Source: JANNAV01 sp031384695 (GTDB taxonomy: Bacteria > Pseudomonadota > Alphaproteobacteria > Rhodobacterales > Rhodobacteraceae). Taken from it: DNA of 63,294 nt. This document shows, piece by piece, positions 34,185 through 42,692 of the stretch. The DNA is taken from the NCBI GenBank assembly GCA_031384695.1, contig JANNAV010000272.1, positions 1 to 63,294 on the forward strand, in the 5' to 3' direction. The notes below the pieces were generated by a model, which searched no databases, was not told the origin of the DNA, and worked only from the letters and a program-made list of their open reading frames with translations. The stretch's first letter is position 1. Every line of letters starts with the position of its first letter. Made by a program: the position numbers and the translations under genes.

Positions 34185-35317
34185 TGCAGCGGCATCCGCG
34201 CTCACCGGTGATGGATCATTGCCCAAAGACGCTGCCCGTGCATGCGTATTACGATGCGGGCTGGTATCAGCAGGAAATGCGCACGATCTGGGCGAAGAAC
34301 TGGGTTTGGGCGGGGCGGTTGGCAGATCTGAAACCGGGCAGCATGCGGCGCGTTCAGGTGGGCGAGGCGAGCGTCATCTTGTGCCGCACGCCGGAGGGGG
34401 CGGTTTCGGCGTTTCACAATGTGTGCCGCCATCGGGGGGCCGAGATTTGCGCGGTGCCCGAACAGCCGATGGGGGGGCTGGTGACCTGCCGATATCATTC
34501 CTGGGCCTTTGCGGCGGCGGATGGGCGGCTGGTGGCGGTGGGGCAGGCCAATCCGACGGCGGATTTCGACAGGGCCGGGCATGGGTTGGTGCAGGTTGCG
34601 CTGCGGATCTGGGGCGGTTTTATCTGGCTTAATCTGGACCCGGAGGCGGGCGATTTGCAGCCCGATACCGGGCTTGACGCGCTGGACAACTGGCCGATGG
34701 ACCGGCTGTTGACCGGGCACCGTGCCGTGACCGAGGTGGCGGGCAACTGGAAGATTCTGTGGGAGAATTATAACGAATGCCTGCACTGCGCGCATATTCA
34801 CCCGGAACTGAGCGCGCTGGTGCCGATCTACAAGCAAGGTGTGATGGCGCAGAATGAGGTTCGGGGGTGGACGCCCGAGGCGGAGGTGCCGCCTGCGATG
34901 CGGCCGGGGGCCGCGAGTTGGACGGCGACGGGCGAGGTTTGCGGGCCGGAGTTTGCGGGCCTGACGGCGGCGGAGCGCGCGGCGGGGTATCTGTTTGTGA
35001 CGCTTTACCCGACGGTGTTCATCGTGGCGCATGTGGATTACCTGCGCGCGGTGGTGTTCGAGCCGTTGGGGCCGGAGCGTACCCGGGTGACGGCGGAATG
35101 GTATTTCGCGCCGGAAACCCTTGATCAGCCGGGGTTTGACGCGGGCCGCGTGGCGGAGTTTGCCAAGCTGGTGCTGGCGCAGGATGCGGGTGTGGTGGAG
35201 ATGAACCAGCGCGGCCTGCGCTCGCCCGCGTTCAAAGGCGGGGTGTTGATGCCCGAGGAATACGCGGTGCATCAGTTCGATCAATGGGTGATAAGCCAGA
35301 TGGGGGTTGGGCCATGA
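34184..35317 (+). CDS. Rieske non-heme iron oxygenase alpha subunit 1
   Basis: This is a 377-residue protein. The Rieske [2Fe-2S] ligands are C81 and H83 (CRHRG) and C102 and H105 (CRYHSW). The mononuclear iron site is in ENYNECLHCAHIHPEL with H201 and H206, and E198 as the bridging carboxylate. A glutamate here recalls the carnitine and glycine-betaine monooxygenase group (CntA/GbcA) that act on quaternary amines. ATG 34184 overlaps the previous stop (TGATG). No reductase subunit is encoded beside it. Confidence 0.88.
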   Translation: MQRHPRSPVMDHCPKTLPVHAYYDAGWYQQEMRTIWAKNWVWAGRLADLKPGSMRRVQVGEASVILCRTPEGAVSAFHNVCRHRGAEICAVPEQPMGGLVTCRYHSWAFAAADGRLVAVGQANPTADFDRAGHGLVQVALRIWGGFIWLNLDPEAGDLQPDTGLDALDNWPMDRLLTGHRAVTEVAGNWKILWENYNECLHCAHIHPELSALVPIYKQGVMAQNEVRGWTPEAEVPPAMRPGAASWTATGEVCGPEFAGLTAAERAAGYLFVTLYPTVFIVAHVDYLRAVVFEPLGPERTRVTAEWYFAPETLDQPGFDAGRVAEFAKLVLAQDAGVVEMNQRGLRSPAFKGGVLMPEEYAVHQFDQWVISQMGVGP

Positions 35318-36537
35318 ACCCGCAGGTTTTTGCGGTTGAGGCGGTTCCTGAGGGGTGGGACCGGCGGGGGCTTCCCGGTTGGACGTATCATTCGCCCGCG
35401 ATGTTTGCGCTGGAGCGCGATGCGCTGTTCCTGACCCATTGGCAGCTTGCGGGGCATGTTTGTGATGTGCCCGCGCCTGGGGATTGGCTGAGCTTTGATC
35501 TGATGGGCGAGCGGACGGTGGTGATGCGGGGGCAGGACGGGGTGCTGCGGGCGTTTCACAACCTGTGCCGGCATCGGGGCGCGCGGGTGGTTGCAGGTGA
35601 CAAGGGCAGTTGCAAGGGTGCGATCGTCTGTCCGTTTCATGGCTGGGTCTACAATCTTGACGGCAGCTTGCGGGGGCCTGCGCGGCCCGAGACGTTCGGG
35701 GCGATGGACCGCAGCCTGTTTGGCCTGAAGCCGGTAGAGATGGAGGTGTTTCACGGCTTTGTCTTTCTGCGCTTTCATCCCGGACCGCAGCCCGGCGTGG
35801 CGGAGTGGCTGGCGCCTTATGCGGCGGATTTCGCGGCCTATGGGGCTGCGAACCTGCTGCCGGTTGCCGGGCCGAACTGGTCGGCCCGCCTGCCGGTGAA
35901 CTGGAAATCGGTGCGCGATGTGGACAATGAGGGCTATCATGTGCCGCTGGCGCATCCGGCGTTGCAGGAGCTTTACGGGCGGAGCTATGCCGATGCCTAT
36001 CTGCCGGGAGGGCTGGCGGCATCTTATGCGCGGTTTGGCGACAAGCCGGGGCGGCGGTGGTCGGTGCGGCACTATGTAAAGTTCTTGGCGGTGCCCGGGC
36101 ATCTGCCGGAGCGGCTGCAAAAGAACTGGAATTATTACGGGGTGTTTCCCAATGCGGTGATCGCCTTCACACCCGAGAGCATTCAGTTTTATCAGGAGAT
36201 CCCGATTTCGGCCACTGAGACCCGGCTGACGGGGCGGGCGTATCACAACGCGGGCGAGACGCGCCGCACCCGTGCGGCGCGGTATCTGGCGATGCGGATC
36301 GACCGCGAAACCTCGGCCGAGGATCAGCAACTTTCGGTCTGGTCCAACGAATCGATGAAGTCCACCGCGTTTGACGGCTTTTACCTTTCCGATCTGGAGT
36401 ATGGCGTGCGTCGGCATCACGATGGTTTGCGCGCCGTCATGCCCGTGATGTCGCTGGACAAGGCGCCAAATGATGCCGAGATCGCGCGGTTCAACGAAAA
36501 TTTGCTTCGCATTGCGGCGGAAGCTGTCCTAACCTGA
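35314..36537 (+). CDS. Rieske non-heme iron oxygenase alpha subunit 2
   Basis: This is a 407-residue protein distinct from its neighbour. The Rieske ligands are C85 and H87 (CRHRGA) and C106 and H109 (CPFHGW). The iron site is in VDNEGYHVPLAHPAL with H209 and H214, and E206 in the bridging place. It resembles aromatic-ring-hydroxylating dioxygenase-type alpha subunits in the N-terminal half. The ATG overlaps the stop of the first Rieske gene. Two oxygenases in one operon suggest two sequential oxidations or a heteromer; electron donors must come from elsewhere. Confidence 0.87.
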   Translation: MNPQVFAVEAVPEGWDRRGLPGWTYHSPAMFALERDALFLTHWQLAGHVCDVPAPGDWLSFDLMGERTVVMRGQDGVLRAFHNLCRHRGARVVAGDKGSCKGAIVCPFHGWVYNLDGSLRGPARPETFGAMDRSLFGLKPVEMEVFHGFVFLRFHPGPQPGVAEWLAPYAADFAAYGAANLLPVAGPNWSARLPVNWKSVRDVDNEGYHVPLAHPALQELYGRSYADAYLPGGLAASYARFGDKPGRRWSVRHYVKFLAVPGHLPERLQKNWNYYGVFPNAVIAFTPESIQFYQEIPISATETRLTGRAYHNAGETRRTRAARYLAMRIDRETSAEDQQLSVWSNESMKSTAFDGFYLSDLEYGVRRHHDGLRAVMPVMSLDKAPNDAEIARFNENLLRIAAEAVLT

Positions 36538-36582
36538 TTTGATCAAACGCACGCCAAACCAGAAACCCCGGGGAGATGAGTG

Positions 36583-37683
36583 ATGCTGTTGAAAAGACGC
36601 CAAACCTTTGCCGTTCTGGGCGGGGCGCTTGCCATGCCCTATGTGCGCCCGTCCTGGGCGCAATCGACCAGTCTGAACGTCTATAACTGGGCAGACTACA
36701 TCGGCGAGACCACCATCGCCGATTTCGAGGCGGAAACCGGCATCGCGGTGGTGTATGATCTCTATTCGTCATCCGAAGAAGCCGAAGCCAAGATACTGGC
36801 CGGATCGACCGGCTATGATGTGGTGCTGCAATCGGGGATCAATCTGCCACAAATGACCGGGGCCGGGGTGTATCAGAAGGTGGACCGCAGCCGGTTGAAG
36901 AATTATGGCAATCTGGACCCGTCCATCCTGAAAGTGTTGGAGGGGTTTGACCCCGGCAATCAGTTCGGGGTGCCCTATACCTGGGGCACGGTCGGGTTCT
37001 CCTATAACCTTGATATGGTGAAGGAACGCCTGCCGGATGCGGATCTGGCCAGCATGGACACGATTTTTCTGCCCGAGAACGCGGCGAAACTGGCGGATTG
37101 CGGGCTGACGCTGCTCGATAGCCCCAAGGACATCGGCTATATGGTGATGAGTTGGCTGGGGATTGATCCTTCGACGGCAGGGCCCGCCGAATATGCCCGG
37201 ATGGTGGAGGCCTTTGCCGCGATCCGGCCCTATGTGACGACGTTTGACAACACCAACTTTCTGACCAGCATGCCGAATGGCGAGGTCTGCGTGGCCAATA
37301 CCTGGTCGGGCGATTACGGGGTGGCCAAAGCCCGTGCGGTGGAGGCGGGGATTGAGATCAATCTGGGGTATTTCGTGCCGAAATCCGGGGTGCCTGCGTG
37401 GTTTGATGTCTGGTGCATCACGTCGGATGCGCCCAATGCCGACAACGCCTATCTGTTCCTTGATTACATGCTGCGCCCGGCGGTGATTGCGGCCTGTACC
37501 GATTTCATCGGCTATGCCAATGCCAACAAGGAGGCGACGGTGCTGGTTGATCCGGCGTTAGCGTCGGACCCGGCGGTTTATCCTGATGCCGAAACCCTGA
37601 GCCGGATGTATACGCCCGGCCCTTTGACCCCGGAACAGGACCGCGAAATTACCCGGGCCTGGACGCAGATCAAGGCAGGGTGA
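36583..37683 (+). CDS. PotF-like periplasmic polyamine-binding protein
   Basis: This is a 366-residue secreted protein with a leader MLLKRRQTFAVLGGALAMPY that has a double arginine, and cleavage near SWAQ. It follows E. coli PotF closely: SLNVYNWADYIGETTIADFE, AGSTGYDVVL, VPYTWGTVGFSYNLD, NTWSGDYGVA, PAWFDVW and YANANKEAT. The pocket acids of WxD, the WSGD aspartate and the FDVW aspartate are kept, so the ligand is probably an amine cation. GGGAG (36571-36575) fixes ATG 36583. It is first of four transporter genes after a 45-bp gap. Confidence 0.88.
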   Translation: MLLKRRQTFAVLGGALAMPYVRPSWAQSTSLNVYNWADYIGETTIADFEAETGIAVVYDLYSSSEEAEAKILAGSTGYDVVLQSGINLPQMTGAGVYQKVDRSRLKNYGNLDPSILKVLEGFDPGNQFGVPYTWGTVGFSYNLDMVKERLPDADLASMDTIFLPENAAKLADCGLTLLDSPKDIGYMVMSWLGIDPSTAGPAEYARMVEAFAAIRPYVTTFDNTNFLTSMPNGEVCVANTWSGDYGVAKARAVEAGIEINLGYFVPKSGVPAWFDVWCITSDAPNADNAYLFLDYMLRPAVIAACTDFIGYANANKEATVLVDPALASDPAVYPDAETLSRMYTPGPLTPEQDREITRAWTQIKAG

Positions 37684-37687
37684 GATT

Positions 37688-38800
37688 TTGGCGGTGCCAA
37701 CGCCAGCCCCCGCGCCGTTTATCCGCATCGAAGGGGTGTCGAAGGCATTCGGCAGCTTTCAGGCGGTGAAGGATGTGAACCTGACAATCGGGAAGGGTGA
37801 GATATTCTCGCTGTTGGGCGGTTCGGGCTGTGGCAAGACCACGTTGTTGCGGATGCTGGCGGGGTTTGAGGCGCCGAGTGCCGGGCATATCTTTATTGAC
37901 GGGGTGGATATGAACGGCGTGCCGCCATGGGAGCGCCCGGTGCATATGATGTTCCAGAGCTATGCCTTGTTTCCGCATATGAGTGTGGAGCGGAATGTGG
38001 GTTACGGGCTGAAGCATGAAAAGATGACGCCGCAGGCGCGGGGCGCGCGGGTGCGCGAGATGCTTGATCTGGTGCAGCTGGCACCTTTCGCCACCCGCAA
38101 GCCGCACCAGATTTCGGGCGGGCAGCGGCAGCGGGTGGCGCTGGCGCGGGCGCTGGCGCGGCAGCCAAAGCTTTTGTTGCTGGACGAGCCGCTGGCGGCA
38201 CTGGACAAGAAACTGCGCGAACACACGCAATTCGAGTTGATGAGCATTCAGGAGCGGACCGGGGTTACCTTTATCGTGGTGACGCATGATCAGGAGGAGG
38301 CGATGACGCTGTCCACCCGGATGGCGGTGATGGACAAGGGCGAGGTGAAGCAGGTGGGCAATCCCACCGAGATTTACGAATACCCCAACAGCCGGTTCGT
38401 GGCGGGGTTCATCGGTTCGGTCACCACGTTTGAGGCGGTGGTGCTGGGGGTGGAGGGCGGGCTTGCGCGGCTGGACGTGCCGGCGTTGGGCTGCGAGGTG
38501 AAGGCCCGGGCGGTGCCGGGGCTGGTGGCGGGGCAGGCGGTGACGCTGGCGCTGCGGCCCGAGAAATTCACGATCAGCCGCGATCCGAGTGCGGGGGCCA
38601 ATGTGGTGGCGGGCAAAGTGAAGGATCTGGCCTATTTTGGCAAGGACAGCCTTTACCGGGTGACGCTGGCCTCGGGCGCGCTGGTATCGGTGCATGCGGT
38701 GAATGCCCGGCGCGCGGGCGAGGGTGACAGGGTGGCGGATTGGGATGACGCGGTCTGGCTGAGTTTTGAGCCGGCCGCCGCCATCATATTGCGGGAATAG
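37688..38800 (+). CDS. Polyamine-type ABC transporter ATP-binding protein
   Basis: This is a 370-residue PotA/PotG-type ATPase. It has Walker A GGSGCGKTTLLRML, MMFQSYALFPHMSV (Q-loop), QISGGQRQRVALARAL (signature), LLLDEPLAALD and VTHDQEEAMTLS, followed by a C-terminal TOBE domain (VTLALRPEKFTISRD region). TTG at 37688, four bases after the previous stop, gives the expected N-terminus; GTG 37694 is an alternative. Confidence 0.9.
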   Translation: MAVPTPAPAPFIRIEGVSKAFGSFQAVKDVNLTIGKGEIFSLLGGSGCGKTTLLRMLAGFEAPSAGHIFIDGVDMNGVPPWERPVHMMFQSYALFPHMSVERNVGYGLKHEKMTPQARGARVREMLDLVQLAPFATRKPHQISGGQRQRVALARALARQPKLLLLDEPLAALDKKLREHTQFELMSIQERTGVTFIVVTHDQEEAMTLSTRMAVMDKGEVKQVGNPTEIYEYPNSRFVAGFIGSVTTFEAVVLGVEGGLARLDVPALGCEVKARAVPGLVAGQAVTLALRPEKFTISRDPSAGANVVAGKVKDLAYFGKDSLYRVTLASGALVSVHAVNARRAGEGDRVADWDDAVWLSFEPAAAIILRE

Positions 38801-38803
38801 CCG

Positions 38804-39739
38804 ATGCAGGACCGCGCGCAGGATGGGGCTTTCGCCCGCTGGTTCAACCGCCGTGGATGGTCGGATATCATCATCACCGCGCCCTATATCTGGCTGATCT
38901 TGTTGTTTTTTGTGCCGTTTCTGATCGTGGTGGCGATGAGTTTTGCCACCCGCACGCCGACAGCGCCCCCGTTTGGCTTTGGCGGCGAGAACCCGGTGAT
39001 CAACCTGCAAGGCTATGCGCGGCTGTTCACCGACACGCTTTATATCCGGGCCTTTGCCACCTCGGTCAGCAATGCGGCGATTGCCACGGTGTTTTGTTTG
39101 CTGGTGGGGTATCCGATGGCGCTGGGCCTGACGCGGGTTTCCAAAAGCTGGCGGTCGGTGTTGCTGATGCTGGTGATCCTGCCGTTCTGGACCTCGTTTC
39201 TGCTGCGGGTTTACGCGTGGATGGGGTTGATGGGATCGAACAGCTGGTTCAACAAGCTGTTGACGGGATGGTTTAATATGGTGGTGCCCGAGGAATGGGT
39301 GCTGCGATCCCTGCCGATGATGCATTCGAATTTCGCGGTGGTGCTGGTGATTGTTTATACCTATCTGCCGTTCATGATCCTGCCGCTTTACGCGAGCCTT
39401 GAGCGGCTGGACCCGAACCTGGATGAAGCGGCGATGGACCTTGGATCAAGGCCCGCGCGGGTGTTTTGGGATATCACCCTGCCGCAATCCATGCCCGGGA
39501 TCATTGCGGGCGGCATGCTGGTGTTCATTCCGGCGGCGGGAGAGTTTGTGATCCCGTCGCTGGTGGGCGATTCCGCGCGGCCGATGATCGGGCGGGTGAT
39601 CTCGGACGAGTTCGCCTCGGCCCGCGACTGGCCGATGGCCTCGTCGGTGGCGGTGGCGCTTTTGCTGCTGATGGTGGTGCCGATGATGATCTACAGCCAT
39701 TATCAGGCGAAAGCGGAAAGTGCGGAGGCGTTGAAATGA
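38804..39739 (+). CDS. Polyamine-type ABC transporter permease 1 (PotB/PotH-like)
   Basis: This is a 311-residue membrane protein with six predicted helices and an N-terminal hydrophilic extension (MQDRAQDGAFARWFNRRG). The cytoplasmic EAA loop reads LDEAAMDLGSRPARVFWDITLPQSMPGI, and PAAGEFVIPSLVG is a PotB/H hallmark. It lies three bases after the ATPase gene and overlaps the second permease by four. Confidence 0.9.
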   Translation: MQDRAQDGAFARWFNRRGWSDIIITAPYIWLILLFFVPFLIVVAMSFATRTPTAPPFGFGGENPVINLQGYARLFTDTLYIRAFATSVSNAAIATVFCLLVGYPMALGLTRVSKSWRSVLLMLVILPFWTSFLLRVYAWMGLMGSNSWFNKLLTGWFNMVVPEEWVLRSLPMMHSNFAVVLVIVYTYLPFMILPLYASLERLDPNLDEAAMDLGSRPARVFWDITLPQSMPGIIAGGMLVFIPAAGEFVIPSLVGDSARPMIGRVISDEFASARDWPMASSVAVALLLLMVVPMMIYSHYQAKAESAEALK

Positions 39740-40575
39740 GGCGCCGCCCGGTATTCCTGATCACCATGCTGTGCTTTGGCTTTGCGTTTTTCTACATCCC
39801 GATCCTGTCGATGATGGTTTATTCGTTCAACGCCTCGCGGCTGGCCACGGTTTGGGGCGGGTTTTCGACCAAGTGGTACGTGTCGCTGTTTCACAACAAG
39901 CAGATCGTGGCGGCGTTGATCTTGTCGTTGAAGATCGCGTTGCTGTCTTCGGTTTTCGCCACCATTCTGGGGACGATGGCGGGGATTGCGCTGGCGCGGT
40001 TTCGCAGGTTCAGGGGGCGGACACTGTTTTCGGGGCTGGTGACGGCGCCTTTGATCATGCCCGAGGTGATCACCGGCATATCCTCGCTGATGCTGTTCAT
40101 CGTGATGGCGGAATATGTCGGCTGGCCTTCGGCGCGCGGCTTTGCCACCATCACGCTGGCGCATATCACCTTTTCGATGGTGTTTGTGACCACCATCGTG
40201 CAATCGCGGATGGTGCAGGCGGACCGCGCGATCGAGGAGGCGGCGATGGATCTGGGCTCAAAGCCGTGGCAGGTGATGCGGGATGTGACGCTGCCGGTGA
40301 TTTCGCCTGCGATCCTGTCGGGGTGGTTGCTGGCGTTCACCATATCGCTGGATGATGTGGTGATCACGTCATTCACCACCGGGCCGGGCAACACCACGCT
40401 GCCGCTGTTGATCTGGTCGAAGGTAAAGCTGGGGGTGACGCCGGATATCAATGCGTTGGCGTCGATCACGGTGGTGGTGGTGGGGATTGGCGTGGGGCTT
40501 GCGGGTTGGCTGTTGAACCGGGCCGAAGTGCGGCGCGATGCCGACCGGCGGCTGGCCTATCAGGCGAACGGCTGA
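39736..40575 (+). CDS. Polyamine-type ABC transporter permease 2 (PotC/PotI-like)
   Basis: This is a 279-residue membrane protein starting MRRRPVFLITMLCFGFAFFYIP. The EAA loop is IEEAAMDLGSKPWQVMRDVTLP, and the C-terminal ISLDDVVITSFTTGPGNTTLP is the PotC/I signature. ATG 39736 overlaps the upstream stop. It is the partner of the preceding permease for import of a cationic amine-type substrate. Confidence 0.9.
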   Translation: MRRRPVFLITMLCFGFAFFYIPILSMMVYSFNASRLATVWGGFSTKWYVSLFHNKQIVAALILSLKIALLSSVFATILGTMAGIALARFRRFRGRTLFSGLVTAPLIMPEVITGISSLMLFIVMAEYVGWPSARGFATITLAHITFSMVFVTTIVQSRMVQADRAIEEAAMDLGSKPWQVMRDVTLPVISPAILSGWLLAFTISLDDVVITSFTTGPGNTTLPLLIWSKVKLGVTPDINALASITVVVVGIGVGLAGWLLNRAEVRRDADRRLAYQANG

Positions 40576-40578
40576 GCC

Positions 40579-41454
40579 ATGGATCTGGACTTGCACCGCG
40601 CCTTGATTGCAACGCCGCTTGGGCAGGCGGGATCGGGGCGCACGCGGTATGGGGCGGCGATGGCGCTGCATGCGGCGGGCGAGATCAGCGATGCGGCGCT
40701 GGAGGTTTACCGGATTTGTTCAGTGAGTGACCGGCAAGACCCGGGCCTGCTGTTGCGGGAGGACGGATTGGCGGTGCAGCAACTGTCTGAGCCTTCGCCC
40801 GAGTTTGCGGTTGGTTGGTTGGTGGATGCGGTGGACCGGTATCTGGCAACGCTGGCAGGGCCGGGGGTGGCGGAGGTGCGGGCGGGGTTGAACGCGGCGC
40901 GGGGAGGGCCAGTGGTGCCGCAGGCCTTGGCGGGGGTGGAAAATCCTGTCAAGGCGGCCTGGTTATCGCAAGCCATCACGGCGCTGGCGCGCAGCCACCC
41001 GGCACTTGCGGAGGCGATTGATCGGGCGGCCCCGGTGCTGCGCTGGATCACCTATGATGGGTATCCGCGAGAGGCGATTGGCGCAGAGTTTGCCGATGGC
41101 CATGCCTATGCCCCGATCATCGGTGGGGGGGCACCGGTTGCGGCTGTGGACTATGACCTCGGGCTGTTCCTGATCGCACCTGATGTGCTGTATCGGGATC
41201 ACCGGCACGCGGCACCCGAGCTTTATGCGCCGCTGACCGGGCCGCATGGCTGGCGTTTTGCGCCGGGTGCGCCTTTGGTGATCAAACCGGCGCATCTGCC
41301 GGTGTGGAACGACGCGCAGCAGCCGCATCTGACCAAGGTTGGCCCGGTGCCGTTCCTGTGTATCTATGGCTGGACGCGGGATGTGCAGGCGCTGGCGGAG
41401 GTTGTTCCGGCCAGCGACTGGCCAGCACTTGCGGCACTGCGTCTGAAACCCTGA
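40579..41454 (+). CDS. DMSP-lyase-like (DddQ family) cupin protein
   Basis: This is a 291-residue protein. The first 150 residues are alpha-helical and unassigned. The last 120 resemble the cupin of DddQ-type dimethylsulfoniopropionate lyases: GLFLIAPDVLYRDHRHAAPELY, GWRF-APG, and CIYGWTRDV. The metal ligands expected from DddQ spacing are H210, E214, Y216 and H250, and all are present. DddQ cleaves a sulfonium acid by beta-elimination at a divalent-metal site. Here the protein follows an amine importer by three bases, so the substrate may be a related onium compound. The assignment is by eye. Confidence 0.6.
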   Translation: MDLDLHRALIATPLGQAGSGRTRYGAAMALHAAGEISDAALEVYRICSVSDRQDPGLLLREDGLAVQQLSEPSPEFAVGWLVDAVDRYLATLAGPGVAEVRAGLNAARGGPVVPQALAGVENPVKAAWLSQAITALARSHPALAEAIDRAAPVLRWITYDGYPREAIGAEFADGHAYAPIIGGGAPVAAVDYDLGLFLIAPDVLYRDHRHAAPELYAPLTGPHGWRFAPGAPLVIKPAHLPVWNDAQQPHLTKVGPVPFLCIYGWTRDVQALAEVVPASDWPALAALRLKP

Positions 41455-41475
41455 TCAGCAAGAAAGGCCCCAAGC

Positions 41476-41838
41476 ATGAAACCGATTGCCCCGCAGGACC
41501 GGCGTGTTGCCAATATTCATCAGGCTGTATTTCAGAACTTTGTCTATGAGGACGGCGTGCAACCGGGCGACAGCGTGCTGCAACTGGACCGTGATCAACC
41601 GCTTGGGGTTGGCTTTCACGTCTACCGGATGCCCGCAGGCATGACCACGCGCGGGCACCGGCACAACGGGCACGAGCAGTTCCTGATCCTGGAAGGGGAG
41701 TTGATCGAAAGCGATGGCACGGTGCTGCGCCAAGGCGATCTGGTGTTTTACCGCGATGGCAGCGAGCATCATTCCTATTCGCCCGATGGCTGCCTGTTGG
41801 CGGTGCATATCGCGGGCCCGGAAACCCCGGTGGAGTGA
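41476..41838 (+). CDS. Small cupin-domain protein
   Basis: This is a 120-residue single-cupin protein. Motif 1 is RGHRHNGHEQFLILEGEL with three candidate metal histidines and a glutamate, and motif 2 is GDLVFYRDGSEHHSYSPDG. It could be a sugar-isomerase-like or small isomerase/lyase enzyme, or a ligand-binding protein; the family gives no substrate. It starts 21 bases after the DddQ-like gene and ends three bases before the methyltransferase gene, so it is part of the same operon. Confidence 0.72.
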   Translation: MKPIAPQDRRVANIHQAVFQNFVYEDGVQPGDSVLQLDRDQPLGVGFHVYRMPAGMTTRGHRHNGHEQFLILEGELIESDGTVLRQGDLVFYRDGSEHHSYSPDGCLLAVHIAGPETPVE

Positions 41839-41841
41839 GCG

Positions 41842-42624
41842 ATGCAGCAGGAGGGCGCGGAACTTTATCACCGGCAGATGACCGATATGTTGCAGGCGAT
41901 CTGGGGGCCGGGGTTTTTATCGCCCGGTGGCCCGGAGGAGGTGGCGCGGATCATCGGCGCGCATGATCTGGCTGGGCAAAGCGTGCTGGATATCGGCTGT
42001 GGCGCGGGGGGGATTGCGGTGGCGCTGGTGCGCAACCATGGCGCGGGGTATGTGTGCGGCATTGATGTTGAAGACAGCGTGATCGGTTGCGCGCGTGCCG
42101 TGGTGGCGGAGGCGGGGCTTGCGCCGCGCATCGGGTTGATGAAGGTGGCGCCGGGGCCGCTGCCCTTGCCGCCTGCCAGCTTTGATGTGGTGTTTTCTAA
42201 GGATTCCATCATCCATATCCCCGACAAGCGCGCGTTGATGGCGGAGGTTTTCAGAGTTCTGAAGCCCGGCGGCTGGTTTCTGGCGTCTGACTGGCTGATC
42301 GGGCATGACGATCAGCCAAGCCCGGCGATGGCGGCCTATATTGCGGCTGAGGGGCTTGATTTTGGCATGGCGAGTGCCGGGCGTTACAGCGCGGCTATGG
42401 CTGCTGCGGGGTTTGCGGATGTGGCCACCACGTCGCGCAACGGCTGGTATCGCAAGACGGCGCGGCTGGAACTGGCGCGGTTGCAAGGCGAGGTGGGGGC
42501 TGCGGCGGCAAAGCGGGTGGGGCAGGATTTCGTCGATGGCAATATCGCGATCTGGCAGCGGATGATCCCTGTTCTGGATTCGGGCGAGCATTGCCCGACG
42601 CATTTGCGGGCGCGCAAACCCTGA
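41842..42624 (+). CDS. SAM-dependent methyltransferase, phosphoethanolamine-N-methyltransferase-like
   Basis: This is a 260-residue class I methyltransferase. SAM motif I is VLDIGCGAGGIAVAL, followed by an acidic GIDVEDS strand end. The FSKDSIIHIPDKRALMAEVFRVLKPGG stretch closely recalls phosphoethanolamine N-methyltransferases, in which the D and H of this region bind the amine. ATG 41842 has GGAG about 7 nt upstream. As the last gene of the operon it is puzzling: an N-methylating enzyme next to apparent demethylating ones. It may act on a catabolic intermediate. Confidence 0.75.
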   Translation: MQQEGAELYHRQMTDMLQAIWGPGFLSPGGPEEVARIIGAHDLAGQSVLDIGCGAGGIAVALVRNHGAGYVCGIDVEDSVIGCARAVVAEAGLAPRIGLMKVAPGPLPLPPASFDVVFSKDSIIHIPDKRALMAEVFRVLKPGGWFLASDWLIGHDDQPSPAMAAYIAAEGLDFGMASAGRYSAAMAAAGFADVATTSRNGWYRKTARLELARLQGEVGAAAAKRVGQDFVDGNIAIWQRMIPVLDSGEHCPTHLRARKP

Positions 42625-42692
42625 ATGTGCGGTGATGGCGCTTGCGCCCGGCCGCGCTTTATCCGAGCGTGACGGCAACCGCAGGAGCCGCC

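Noticed and set aside
36538..36547. 10-bp palindrome TTTGATCAAA just after the second Rieske gene and before the PotF-like gene
   Set aside because: It is short, AT-rich and directly at a stop codon; with one copy only it is not a convincing operator.
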